Source: DVED01 sp963838375
GTDB taxonomy: Bacteria > Cyanobacteriota > Cyanobacteriia > Cyanobacteriales > Geitlerinemataceae
Direction: 5' to 3'
Assembly (NCBI GenBank): GCA_963838375.1
Contig: CAWIQY010000016.1
Location: 248,001 to 312,000, forward strand
DNA: 64,000 bases
Part shown: positions 35,199 to 44,122 of the stretch, one piece after another
Position numbering within the stretch: position 1 is the first letter of the stretch
How the letters are laid out: the number at the start of each line of letters is the position of its first letter
Program-made: the position numbers and the translations under genes
Notes under the pieces: model-generated
The model's input: the letters and a program-made list of their open reading frames with translations, nothing else
What the model was told of the DNA's origin: nothing
Database searches by the model: none

Positions 35199-35768
35199 AT
35201 GTCCGTTCAACTACTCAGACGCAAATTCACCGTCCAAGAGTATCATTTAACGATCGATGCCGGAATTTTTGGAGAGGACGAACGTATCGAGTTAATTGAG
35301 GGAGAAATTCTTCAAATGGCAGTCATTGGGAAACGCCATGCCACCACTGTCAGACGACTCATCCATCGTTTGCGGGATTTGCCGAAAAACCAGGCAATTC
35401 TGGATGTTCAAGATCCGGTAGAACTAACACCCCGAACCGAACCCCAACCCGATGTCGTTCTACTGCGATTTCGCGAGGACTACTACGCCACAGCCCATCC
35501 GACCCCTGCTGATGTGCTATTGTTAGTCGAGGTTGCCGACAGTTCCATCGACTACGATCGCCAAGTCAAAACCCCCATCTACGCCCGATCGAACATTGCT
35601 GAAGTTTGGATTTTCGATTTGATTCGAGATTGCCTCACCGTCTATCGCGAACCTACAGCCGACGGTTATGGTTTTCAACAAGACTTCGATCGAGGACAAT
35701 CGGTAACGCCTCTTGCCTTTCCCGAATTTGAAGTCAGTCTTGATTTTATCCTAGGCGATCGATCTTAA
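35199..35768 (+). CDS. Uma2 family (DUF820) putative endonuclease
   Basis: 189 aa. Blocks are FTVQEYHLTIDAGIFGEDER, IELIEGEILQMAVIGKRHA, TEPQPDVVLLR (catalytic D), LLLVEVADSSIDYDRQVKTP (E-x-S and K) and IAEVWIFDL. It belongs to a different subgroup from the tandem pair at 20533-21790. Single gene in a strand-coherent stretch; no toxin-antitoxin partner is apparent. Confidence 0.88.
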   Translation: MSVQLLRRKFTVQEYHLTIDAGIFGEDERIELIEGEILQMAVIGKRHATTVRRLIHRLRDLPKNQAILDVQDPVELTPRTEPQPDVVLLRFREDYYATAHPTPADVLLLVEVADSSIDYDRQVKTPIYARSNIAEVWIFDLIRDCLTVYREPTADGYGFQQDFDRGQSVTPLAFPEFEVSLDFILGDRS

Positions 35769-35886
35769 GCTAAGATGTTGCCACTTCCCTAAACCCCCCA
35801 ATCTCCGATACAGTCTAATGGAATGAGAACGCTTTATTCTGAAAAATTGTTTCAGATAAAACCCATTTCACAACGATCGCATCAAA

Positions 35887-37087
35887 ATGATCTCGTCTAA
35901 CCCTCCCAAGCATCAAAAATCCAAAGCCTTAAAACCGGGTAGTCCCCGTCCCGCCAAGGAACTGTGCAGCGATTGCGGACTGTGCGACACTTACTACATC
36001 CACTATGTCAAAGATGCTTGCGCGTTTTTGAACCAGCAATTCGATCGTCTCGAAACCCAAAGCCACGGACGCCAACGGGACTTAGACAACGATCGAGAAT
36101 TATACTTCGGCGTTCATCAGGATATGATCGCCGCGCGGAAAACCCAACCCATCGAAGGGGCGCAGTGGACGGGAATTGTCAGTACGATCGCCTGCGAAAT
36201 GTTAAAACAGGGCAAGGTAGAAGGAGTTGTCTGCGTCCAAAACAGCCCCACCGATCGATTTGGACCCCAACCTGTCATTGCCCGCACTCCCGAGGAAGTT
36301 TTAGCCGCCCGAGTCAACAAACCCACCCTCTCGCCCAATTTATCCGTCTTAGAACAAGTAGAACAGTCGGGGATGAAGCGGCTACTCGTCATCGGTGTCG
36401 GTTGCCAAATTCAAGCCTTGCGAGAAGTGGAGAAAAACTTAGGCTTAGAAAAACTCTACGTTTTGGGAACTCCCTGCGTCGATAACGTCACCCGCGCCGG
36501 ATTGCAGAAATTCCTAGAAACCACCAGCCGATCGCCCGAAACGGTGGTACATTACGAATTCATGCAAGATTTCCGAGTACATTTCAAACACGAAGATGGA
36601 TCGATCGAAACCGTTCCCTTTTTCGGACTTAACACCAAAAAACTCAAAGATGTATTTGCCCCATCTTGCATGAGTTGTTTCGACTACACCAACGCTTTAG
36701 CGGATTTGGTTGTCGGTTATATGGGTGCACCCTTTGGTTGGCAGTGGATTGTGGTCCGCAACGAAACCGGGAAAGAAATGCTGGATTTGGTGATGGAACA
36801 ATTGGAAACCCAACCCGTCGATTCTAGCGGCGATCGACAGCCAAGCCGTACAGCAAAGCATTCCCGCCTACGACAACGCCGTGACATTGCCCATGTGGGC
36901 GGCAAAACTGATGGGCGTCGTCATCGAAAAAATTGGACCCAAAGGGTTAGAATACGCCCGATTTTCCATCGATTCTCACTTTACTCGTAATTATTTATAT
37001 CTCAAACGGAACTATCGCGAAAAACTGGAACAGCACGTTCCCGAATTTGCCAAGCGGATTGTCGGGCAGTACAAACTCCCAGATTAA
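35887..37087 (+). pseudogene. bciB: 3,8-divinyl (proto)chlorophyllide a 8-vinyl-reductase BciB, frameshifted near 36842
   Basis: Ferredoxin-dependent flavin/iron-sulfur enzyme (F420H2-dehydrogenase beta-subunit family) that makes monovinyl chlorophyll in most cyanobacteria. Seen: ELCSDCGLCDTYYIHYVKDAC at the N-terminus (Fe-S cysteines), RLLVIGVGCQIQALREVEK, LGTPCVDNVTRAG, APSCMSCFDYTNALADLVVGY. After SSGDRQ the frame is lost, and AVQQSIPAYDNAVTLPMWAA appears in another frame up to KRIVGQYKLPD at 37087. GATCGAC-AGCC-AAGCCGTA contains four extra bases (AGCC) at about 36840. Without them the protein is 398 aa, a normal length. Since the enzyme is usually needed for normal chlorophyll, a sequence error is a real possibility. 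Confidence 0.88.
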
Positions 37088-37125
37088 ATGGAGGGTGAGT
37101 GGTTAAGAGTTAGGCGTTCATGGAT

Positions 37126-37167
37126 TTAACTCTTAACTCTTAACTCTTAACTATCAACTATTAACTA
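37126..37167. repeat. Heptanucleotide repeat (TTAACTC/TTAACTA) at the end of the kinase gene
   Basis: Six consecutive 7-mers: three TTAACTC then TTAACTA, TCAACTA, TTAACTA. The stop codon of the next minus-strand gene (37165-37167) is inside the last unit. Confidence 0.8.
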
Positions 37168-38562
37168 ATTTAAAGAAGGATTAACCGGAAGTTCAACCAC
37201 AAAAGAAGTTCCTCGACCGGGAGAGGAAATGCACTGTAATTGACCTTGATGTTGGTGAACCACGATCGCATAGCTAGTCGCCAAACCTAATCCCTTTCCC
37301 AGCCCATTTTGTTTAGTGGTAAAAAAGGGTTCAAAAATGCGATCTTTCACCTCATCCGTCATTCCGCCACCGTTGTCAGTAATGGTAATTTTGACCAGTC
37401 GATCGCCGATCGCTTCCGTTTCCAAAGTAATCATCGGCATCGAAATCGGCTGGTTGTCACTGGGCATTTCTAACGCCTCGATCGCATTTGTCAAAATCGG
37501 CAATAAAGCCTGTTGAATTTGAGCCGGATTGCAGGCAATTGGGGGTACATTTCCGTACTCTTTAAAAATACGAATGGAACGACGATCGGGCTGTGCAGAC
37601 ATTAAACGCGGTTGTAGCATAGTTGCAACCCGATCGAGACAGTCTCCCACATCGAGTGGTTCGAGTTCAGCCGCACTCAACCCCGAAAAGCGTTTCAACG
37701 ACTGAGCCAGATCGGAAATACATTCCGTTTGCACTTTCATCGAATTCATGAGCTCCGGTAATTCTTTCTGGAGCAAGTCAAAATCAAGAGTCTCCGTTAT
37801 CTCTTCTAGAGCTGGGGGAACCTGAAGCGATACTTGCTGATAAGCATCGAGAGCACTCAACAGCATTTGGGTTCGATCGAGAGCATATTGGAGATTGCCG
37901 TAAATCAAATTCACCGGATAATTCAGAGCATGCGCCACGCTGGCAACCAAATTGCCCAAAGTAGACATTCGATCGCTGTGCGCTAATTGACCCTCAATGT
38001 GTTGGAGCTGTTGTCGAATGTTGTTGAGTTGTTCGGCAGTTTCCCGTTCGGCGAGTTCGGCAGCACGACGATAGCTAATCTCTTGCTGCAAGCGCACATT
38101 TTGCTCGGCTAGCTGTACCGAGAGCTGCGAGATGTAACTGTTTTGCCCGTCGAGTTGCTCCTGCTGCCGACGAAGCCGCACGTGCATATCCACGCGAGCC
38201 AACACTTCCTCGACTTGAAACGGTTTGATGACGTAATCCGCCCCTCCTGCCGACAGCGCTTGCAGGCGATCGCGAACATCGTCCCGTTCGCCAATGGTAA
38301 TCACTGGAATCTCGCGAGTTCGTTCGTCCTTGTCTAGTTTTTGACAGAACTCATAGCCGCTCATGTCCGGCAAATTGAGATCGAGTAAAATCAAATCTGG
38401 AGGAGTAGACGTGGCTCGCACCAACGCCATCGAACCGTTGATTTCCGTCCGAACTTTATAACCACTCTCACTCAGCGCCGTGGATAAAAGGCGCTGACTT
38501 TTGGGAGTGTTATCGACGAGTAATAAGTTGCCTTTTGGGACATCAGATGGATGTCTAGTCAT
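37165..38562 (-). CDS. Receiver domain-histidine kinase hybrid
   Basis: 465 aa. A REC domain is N-terminal (about 10-130): phosphoacceptor D in LILLDLNLPDMSGYE and conserved K in GGADYVIKPFQ. A coiled-coil linker (about 135-195) is followed by a dimerisation helix with VASVAHALNYPVNLI, an unusual H-box in place of the common HEIRNPL. ATPase motifs are NAIEAL (N-box), ITDNGGGM (G1) and GKGLGLATSYAIV (G2). The order REC-HK without a sensor suggests that it takes its signal from an upstream kinase. Soluble. Partner unknown. Confidence 0.9.
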   Translation of the reverse strand: MTRHPSDVPKGNLLLVDNTPKSQRLLSTALSESGYKVRTEINGSMALVRATSTPPDLILLDLNLPDMSGYEFCQKLDKDERTREIPVITIGERDDVRDRLQALSAGGADYVIKPFQVEEVLARVDMHVRLRRQQEQLDGQNSYISQLSVQLAEQNVRLQQEISYRRAAELAERETAEQLNNIRQQLQHIEGQLAHSDRMSTLGNLVASVAHALNYPVNLIYGNLQYALDRTQMLLSALDAYQQVSLQVPPALEEITETLDFDLLQKELPELMNSMKVQTECISDLAQSLKRFSGLSAAELEPLDVGDCLDRVATMLQPRLMSAQPDRRSIRIFKEYGNVPPIACNPAQIQQALLPILTNAIEALEMPSDNQPISMPMITLETEAIGDRLVKITITDNGGGMTDEVKDRIFEPFFTTKQNGLGKGLGLATSYAIVVHQHQGQLQCISSPGRGTSFVVELPVNPSLN

Positions 38563-38839
38563 TCACTGGGCCGCCTGTGTGGTCGAGGTCGTCACGAGTC
38601 GCTAGTCGCTCGTAGTTAGATGAGAGAACCGCGATCGGTCGCCAAGCAAAAGTCAAGAAATGATGGGATAGGGGGATGGACAAAATCTCGATCGCCTCCT
38701 CAACTGCTTGCTTTGCGGTCACTGTTCGCTTGTTACTTTTTCTTATGGTAGCGGTTAGCGATCGATTTCGGTCAGAGGGGTGTTTCACCCAATTGATGTC
38801 CTCCGTCGATCGATCTCCCATCCCCCGTCGAAATCCGCT

Positions 38840-39883
38840 TCAATCTTCAGCAAAGATATAGCGGTATAAATCTTTAGGATCGGGTTCGGGACTGTCTTGA
38901 GCAAACTGAACGGCATCGTCGATCGTGGCTTGGACTTTGCGATCGATCTCTTTGAGTTCTGCCTGCGTTGCCAACTCTTGTTCGACTAAATAGGCTGCAA
39001 ACGTCTTAATCGGATCGCGAGACAACCACGCTTCTTTCTCATCGGGAGAGCGCAATTCGTCAGGATCGGCAAGAGAGTGACCTCGGAAGCGGTAGGTGAG
39101 CGCTTCGATCAGCGTGGGACCTTCCCCAGCACGAGCGCGAGCAACGGCTTCCTGAGCCACGCTACGCACCGCTAAGATATCCATGCCATCGACTTCTACA
39201 CCTGCCATGTTGAAGGCGCTGGCTTTCTTATAAATTTCCGGTGAGGATGTCGCCCGATCGTGCGCCATGCCGATCGCCCACTTATTATTTTCTACCACAA
39301 ATAAAATCGGCAACTTCCACAGCGCCGCCATATTCAGACACTCGAAAAACTGACCGTTATTGCTGGCGCCATCGCCAAAAAAGCAAGCCGTCACTTGGTC
39401 GAAGCTCGAATCCCCCATTGCCTCACGACGATAGCGACTTTGAAACGCTGCCCCCAAAGCCACGGGAATCCCCTCGGCAACAAAGGCATAACCTCCCAAT
39501 AGTTTATGCTGGGCAGAAAACATATGCATCGAACCGCCCCGACCTTTACTGCATCCGGTTTCCTTACCGAATAACTCTGCCATCACTTCTTTTGCACTGA
39601 CTCCACAACTGAGAGCGTGAACGTGATCGCGGTAGGTACTGGCAACGTAGTCTTCGCCGGGACGCATGGATTTGATAATCCCCGTGGAGACGGCTTCTTG
39701 ACCCGTATAGAGATGGACGAAACCGAACATTTTGCCCCGATAGTACATCTCCGCGCATTTTTCTTCAAACAAACGCCCGAGAACCATATCCTCGTACATC
39801 AGCAAACCTTCTTCTGGGGTGACGGCTGATGCGGTTATCTGGGTGTGGGGTAAGACCCGTTCCTGAACCATCGCTTTCTCCAA
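38840..39883 (-). CDS. pdhA: Pyruvate dehydrogenase E1 component, alpha subunit
   Basis: 347 aa. First component of the pyruvate dehydrogenase complex: thiamine-diphosphate decarboxylation of pyruvate. The TPP motif is GDGASNNGQFFECLNMAALW ending in N residues of VVENNKWAIG. Others: LYTGQEAVSTGI, STYRDHVHALS, KGRGGSMHMFS (phosphorylation-loop region) and TYRFRGHSLADPDELR. The beta subunit is not in the window, as is common in cyanobacteria where pdh genes are dispersed. The ATG at 39883 gives MEKAMVQERVLP; a start a few residues downstream (MVQERVLP) is equally possible. Confidence 0.95.
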   Translation of the reverse strand: MEKAMVQERVLPHTQITASAVTPEEGLLMYEDMVLGRLFEEKCAEMYYRGKMFGFVHLYTGQEAVSTGIIKSMRPGEDYVASTYRDHVHALSCGVSAKEVMAELFGKETGCSKGRGGSMHMFSAQHKLLGGYAFVAEGIPVALGAAFQSRYRREAMGDSSFDQVTACFFGDGASNNGQFFECLNMAALWKLPILFVVENNKWAIGMAHDRATSSPEIYKKASAFNMAGVEVDGMDILAVRSVAQEAVARARAGEGPTLIEALTYRFRGHSLADPDELRSPDEKEAWLSRDPIKTFAAYLVEQELATQAELKEIDRKVQATIDDAVQFAQDSPEPDPKDLYRYIFAED

Positions 39884-39918
39884 AGCTTCACATTACTTCA
39901 ATTACTATAGTTGTTATT

Positions 39919-39939
39919 GGTTAGTGGTTAGTGGTTATT
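39919..39939. repeat. Heptanucleotide repeat (GGTTAGT type)
   Basis: GGTTAGT, GGTTAGT, GGTTATT in succession in the 216-nt gap between pdhA and the zipN gene. Same class as the other heptamer tracts of the window. Confidence 0.5.
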
Positions 39940-40099
39940 GATTATTTGGCGCTTGGGTCATTTCCTTTTCTGTTCCCCCGTCCTCGTACCTTAGAACCCT
40001 CTGCGCTTCAAAGATCGATTTACCCATTACCCATGACCGATTTGCCTTCTCAGGATAGGATAAACTAAATCAGATTTTCACGGCTGAGGAAGGGGACTA

Positions 40100-42313
40100 G
40101 TGTTAATTCCACTGGATTATTACCGAATTTTAGGCTTACCCATCCAGGCAACGGCGGAGCAAGTCGAACTTGCCCATCGCGATCGAGTGCGGCAAATGCC
40201 CCGTCGGGAATATTCCGAGATCGCGATTCGGCAGCGCAAACAACTGATCGATGAAGCCTTTAGCATCTTGTTAGATGCAGAAGATCGATCTCGCTACGAT
40301 GCCAAATTTCTCGCCAAAACCTACGAGTTAGAATCGCCCTCCGCTGCCACTGCCCAGCATAGCGAAAATGGTACGGCTTCTACCCCCTCCAGGGTCGAAC
40401 ATCCAACCCCCACTTTGGAGATCGAAGACGATCCGCCGATCGGGGCATTGATTCTACTGCAAGAGTTAGGCGAATATGAATTAGTATTAAAGCTGGGTCG
40501 TCCCTATTTGGGCAACTCAGCTACGCCCGATGAAGAGCAATCGGGTTTCGATCGGGTCGTTCGATCGGATATAGTTCTGGTTGTCGCACTGGCTTATCTC
40601 GAGCTGGGTCGCGAGCAGTGGCAGCAAAGTCAGTACAAAAAAGCCGCAGTTTCTCTAGAAGCCGGTCAGGCGCTCTTACTACGCGAAAGTTTATTTCCGA
40701 ATATCCGCGGTGAAATGCAAGAAGATCTCTACAAACTTCGCCCTTACCGAATTTTAGAATTAGTGGCGCTACCACTAGAGCAAAATGTGGAACGCCAGCA
40801 GGGTTTACAATTACTGCGCGATATGCTGCAAGAGCGCGGCGGCATCGATGGAGCGGGAGACGATCGATCGGGGTTGGATATCGATGACTTTTTACGCTTT
40901 GTCCAACAATTGCGCCGATACACCACCGTCGCCGAGCAGCAACTCTTGTTCGAGCGGGAAGCGCGTCGTCCCTCGGCAGTCGCCACCTATCTGTGTGTAT
41001 ACGCCCTCATCGGTCGCGGTTTTGCCGAACGCCAACCGGGTCTGATCCAACGGGCTAAGTTGATGTTGATTCAGTTGGGACGGCGGCAGGATGTTCATTT
41101 GGAACAATCGATTTGCTCGTTATTGCTGGGTCAAACCGAAACGGCGAGTCGGGCGTTAGAACTGTCCCAAGAAGAAGACACCCTAAACTTCATCCGCGAA
41201 CATTCCCGCGAGTCGGAGGATTTGTTACCCGGATTGTGTCTCTACGCCGAACGATGGCTCCAAGAAGAGGTCTTTCCCCATTTTCGCGATTTAGCGACTG
41301 TGCGGGCTTCGCTGACGGTTTATTTTGCAGACGAGCAAGTCCAAGCTCACCTCGAAGCGATGCCCAACGAAGCCCAGATGTCCAATCAGTGGGTGGTGTC
41401 CGGAATGAGTGCTGTTGCCCGTCGTTCTCTCGATCGTCCGGTAGAATCGATCGCAGTCGGGGATAATGCGGCGGGAAGCACTTCGACTTTAACCGCGAAC
41501 CCACCCCAGGTCTCGGGTTCTGTCGATCCGTCTTGGCAGGTGTCCCCCACCTCCGCTACTATTCCTCCTGTTGAACCGGTTTCTGGTGGAGTCACCGGTT
41601 CGGTTGCACCACCGACGTCTCTTCCCTTTCCCTCGGTGGCAGACACGACCAAAAAACCGCCCATCGATAGCAGAGTCGATAGCCGTCTGCGACGTCCTCG
41701 CCGATCTCGATCGTTGAATAGGGGTCGTTTGGCATTAGTCGTGGGGGCGGGATTGCTGAGCTTATTTCTATTGTTGTTTTTACTGGGCAAGATTTTCGGA
41801 TTGCTCGCCAATGCAGTACAAGCCTTAACTGGACCGTCGTTAAACGGCGAGCAACTGGCGATTGTGCTCAACAAACCGCCTGTGGAAATTCCCCCTCCCC
41901 AATCGGTCATCTCCGCTCCTACGGGAGATCTGACTCAGGAAACTGCCCGACAAGCGATCGAAACTTGGCTGAACACGAAAAAAGCGGCATTTGGCTCGGC
42001 ACGCGAAATTGGGAAACTGTCGGACATTTTGGTCGATCCGGCTTTGGGAGAATGGCGGCAACGAGCCGAACGAGATCGGGCTGCGGGAATTTACCGCCAA
42101 TACGAACACAGCGTTAAAATCGATAACGTGACGGTGGGCGAAACCGATAAAAATCGGGCAACGGTAGTGGCCCAAGTGCGGGAAAAAGTAACCGCCATGC
42201 AGGGCAACACCTCGATCGACTCGAGCGATGACGATCTCAGTCTTCGCTACGAGTTAGTCCGTCAAAACGATCGCTGGTTTATTAGAAACTGGACGTGGGA
42301 AGTTTTAAATTAG
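40100..42313 (+). CDS. zipN: Cell division protein ZipN/Ftn2 (ARC6 homologue)
   Basis: 737 aa from a GTG start with GAGGAAGGGG just upstream. An N-terminal DnaJ-like segment (about 5-70, IPLDYYRILGLPIQATAEQV, SRYDAKFLAK) lacks the usual HPD motif. The cytoplasmic middle (to about 480) is helical. A transmembrane helix (about 545-570, LALVVGAGLLSLFLLLFLLG) follows a basic RRPRRSRSLNRGR patch. The C-terminal ARC6/DUF4101-type domain (about 620-737, IETWLNTKKAAFG, VREKVT, WTWEVLN) faces the periplasm. ZipN anchors FtsZ and scaffolds the divisome; it is the ancestor of plastid ARC6. Confidence 0.92.
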   Translation: MLIPLDYYRILGLPIQATAEQVELAHRDRVRQMPRREYSEIAIRQRKQLIDEAFSILLDAEDRSRYDAKFLAKTYELESPSAATAQHSENGTASTPSRVEHPTPTLEIEDDPPIGALILLQELGEYELVLKLGRPYLGNSATPDEEQSGFDRVVRSDIVLVVALAYLELGREQWQQSQYKKAAVSLEAGQALLLRESLFPNIRGEMQEDLYKLRPYRILELVALPLEQNVERQQGLQLLRDMLQERGGIDGAGDDRSGLDIDDFLRFVQQLRRYTTVAEQQLLFEREARRPSAVATYLCVYALIGRGFAERQPGLIQRAKLMLIQLGRRQDVHLEQSICSLLLGQTETASRALELSQEEDTLNFIREHSRESEDLLPGLCLYAERWLQEEVFPHFRDLATVRASLTVYFADEQVQAHLEAMPNEAQMSNQWVVSGMSAVARRSLDRPVESIAVGDNAAGSTSTLTANPPQVSGSVDPSWQVSPTSATIPPVEPVSGGVTGSVAPPTSLPFPSVADTTKKPPIDSRVDSRLRRPRRSRSLNRGRLALVVGAGLLSLFLLLFLLGKIFGLLANAVQALTGPSLNGEQLAIVLNKPPVEIPPPQSVISAPTGDLTQETARQAIETWLNTKKAAFGSAREIGKLSDILVDPALGEWRQRAERDRAAGIYRQYEHSVKIDNVTVGETDKNRATVVAQVREKVTAMQGNTSIDSSDDDLSLRYELVRQNDRWFIRNWTWEVLN

Positions 42314-42390
42314 TTAATGGCGCTTTGGCGCTTTGGCTAGTTTCTCTCATCCTTTCCGAACTCCTGCAACTCCTGTAAATTATTTAACGT

Positions 42391-43551
42391 ATGTCTAAAT
42401 CCTCTGTTTGTGAATCATCGACTCAAACTTTGTCTGGATTAACGCCGTTGACGATCGCTCCAGCGCAGGTGATTCGGGGCAAAGGAGCGATCGAAAATGC
42501 CGCCAGGACGATCGCGGCTTTCGGTCAGCGTCCGCTGGTTGTGGGGGGCAGTGGCACTCTCGATCTGGCACGAACTTACCTCCAACCTAGTCTCGAACGA
42601 CACAAATTACAAGTCGCACTGACTTCCTACGGTGTGGATTGCGATGAAGTGGGTTTGGCTGCCATGCAGGAAGCGGTATCCAGCCAGAGCGCGGATTTCA
42701 TCATCGGTATGGGTGGCGGCAAAGCTTTGGATGCAGCAAAACTCTTGGCTCATCGCTGCCAATTGCCCATTGTCACCATTCCTACATCGGCGGCAACTTG
42801 CGCGGCGTGGACGGCACTATCCAATGTGTATTCTCCGGTAGGCGCTTTTTTGTACGATGTAGGGCTCGTGAAATGTCCGGATTTACTGGTTCTCGATTAC
42901 GACTTAATTGAAACGGCGTCACAACGCACGCTGGTGGCGGGAATTGGTGATGCTTTGGCGAAATGGTACGAAGCCTCTGTCAGTAGCGGACATTCCGATA
43001 AAACGCTGATTATCGCTGCCGTTCAACAAGCGCGGGTGTTGCGAGATTTGTTGCTACAAAAATCTTCGGCTGCTTTGGCGGAACCGGGAAGTCCGGTTTG
43101 GCAGGAAGTTGTCGATGCGACGGTTCTCTTAGCTGGGGTGATTGGTGGACTGGGAGGGGCGCAGTGTCGCACTGTGGCTGCCCATGCCGTTCATAACGGA
43201 TTGACGCATCTAGACGCCAGCCACGGCACGCTACACGGCGAAAAGGTGGCGTATGGCATCTTGGTGCAGTTGCGTTTGGAGGAAATGCTGCAAGGGAATC
43301 AACTGGCGGTGACTTCTCGATCGCAGTTGTTGAAGTTTTATGACGAAATTGGACTACCCAAAACTCTCGGCGATTTGGGGTTGGGCGATATTCCCCTCTC
43401 TCAATTGCAGCACGCAGCTGAAGTGGCTTGCATCCCCAATTCTGACATCCACCACCTGCCTTTTGCCGTCGAACCCGAATCGCTGGTAGCGGCGATGGTT
43501 TCTACGACGGCTTCTGTTGCGATCGCTAGAGAAGTAATAAGTAATAAGTAA
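42391..43551 (+). CDS. Iron-containing alcohol dehydrogenase / glycerol dehydrogenase family protein
   Basis: 386 aa. A Rossmann-like N-terminal part ends with the nucleotide-binding GMGGGKALDAAKLLA (about residue 110) and TIPTSAATCAAWTALS. The C-terminal helical domain carries the metal ligands in the AHAVHNGLTHLDASHGTLHG block (H residues) and in the D of VAGIGDALAKWYE. It most resembles the glycerol dehydrogenase branch, but the substrate is not certain. The last five residues and the stop are written by a heptamer repeat (43532-43566), so the C-terminus is strain-specific. Confidence 0.88.
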   Translation: MSKSSVCESSTQTLSGLTPLTIAPAQVIRGKGAIENAARTIAAFGQRPLVVGGSGTLDLARTYLQPSLERHKLQVALTSYGVDCDEVGLAAMQEAVSSQSADFIIGMGGGKALDAAKLLAHRCQLPIVTIPTSAATCAAWTALSNVYSPVGAFLYDVGLVKCPDLLVLDYDLIETASQRTLVAGIGDALAKWYEASVSSGHSDKTLIIAAVQQARVLRDLLLQKSSAALAEPGSPVWQEVVDATVLLAGVIGGLGGAQCRTVAAHAVHNGLTHLDASHGTLHGEKVAYGILVQLRLEEMLQGNQLAVTSRSQLLKFYDEIGLPKTLGDLGLGDIPLSQLQHAAEVACIPNSDIHHLPFAVEPESLVAAMVSTTASVAIAREVISNK

Positions 43552-43566
43552 TAAGTAATAAGTAAT
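43532..43566. repeat. Heptanucleotide repeat, five exact AAGTAAT units
   Basis: AAGTAAT occurs five times without interruption. The stop codon of the upstream dehydrogenase (TAA at 43549-43551) lies inside the array, and the following gene begins 10 nt after it. Confidence 0.9.
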
Positions 43567-43575
43567 AACTATAAA

Positions 43576-44049
43576 ATGGGATTACATCGGGTTCGAGTTG
43601 CCAAAGATAAAGCGGAGTTAGTCAAAGCGATCGCATCTGCCGAAGAACGCGATACCGCCCCATTTGAAACCTATGCAGATGCGATCGCCTTTGCGGCAGC
43701 GTTGGGAGGCAAACGGAAACGACGATCGCCTTTGAAGGAGATTTCTAATCGAGAACCTGCACCGATCTCCGTTGAAGTGTTTATTTCTCGAGGCTACGAT
43801 CGGCTGATCGAATTGTTAGCGGTAACGGCAACTCAAGATGTAAAAATTCTATCACCCACCGATGCGGAGTCCGAGCAAAAAAGATTGACAATTTTCGAGG
43901 AATATGCTAATGGAGGGTTGGAGATTTTGCGGGAAGAATTGCGTGGTGCAGTGGATTATACGGAACGGTTGATGTTAGTTTTATTTGAAGATAGATCGAC
44001 TCACAAACAACCCGAAGAAGAATTCGATCTCAGTCGATTTTTGGGCTAG
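43576..44049 (+). CDS. DNA phosphorothioation-associated protein 4
   Basis: 157 aa. Matches, as recalled, the cyanobacterial family named dnd-associated protein 4: HRVRVAKDKAELVKAIA, TYADAIAFAAALGGKRKRR, SVEVFISRGYDRLIELLAV, IFEEYANGGLEILREELRGA. The family was named for its association with dnd phosphorothioation genes, but no dndBCDE gene is present in this window. Function unknown. It is basic near residues 55-65 and helical elsewhere. It lies directly after the heptamer array and before the convergent cydB. Confidence 0.8.
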   Translation: MGLHRVRVAKDKAELVKAIASAEERDTAPFETYADAIAFAAALGGKRKRRSPLKEISNREPAPISVEVFISRGYDRLIELLAVTATQDVKILSPTDAESEQKRLTIFEEYANGGLEILREELRGAVDYTERLMLVLFEDRSTHKQPEEEFDLSRFLG

Positions 44050-44122
44050 GTTTCAAGATATTGTTGGGTTGGGTTGAAGAACCTAACCCAACCTAGTCAA
44101 TCATTCTGGAGATAGGAAACCG

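Noticed and set aside
38563..38839. Small ORF in the gap between the receiver-kinase gene and pdhA
   Set aside because: It has no ribosome site, no family resemblance and runs into the antisense of pdhA; the gap is treated as non-coding.
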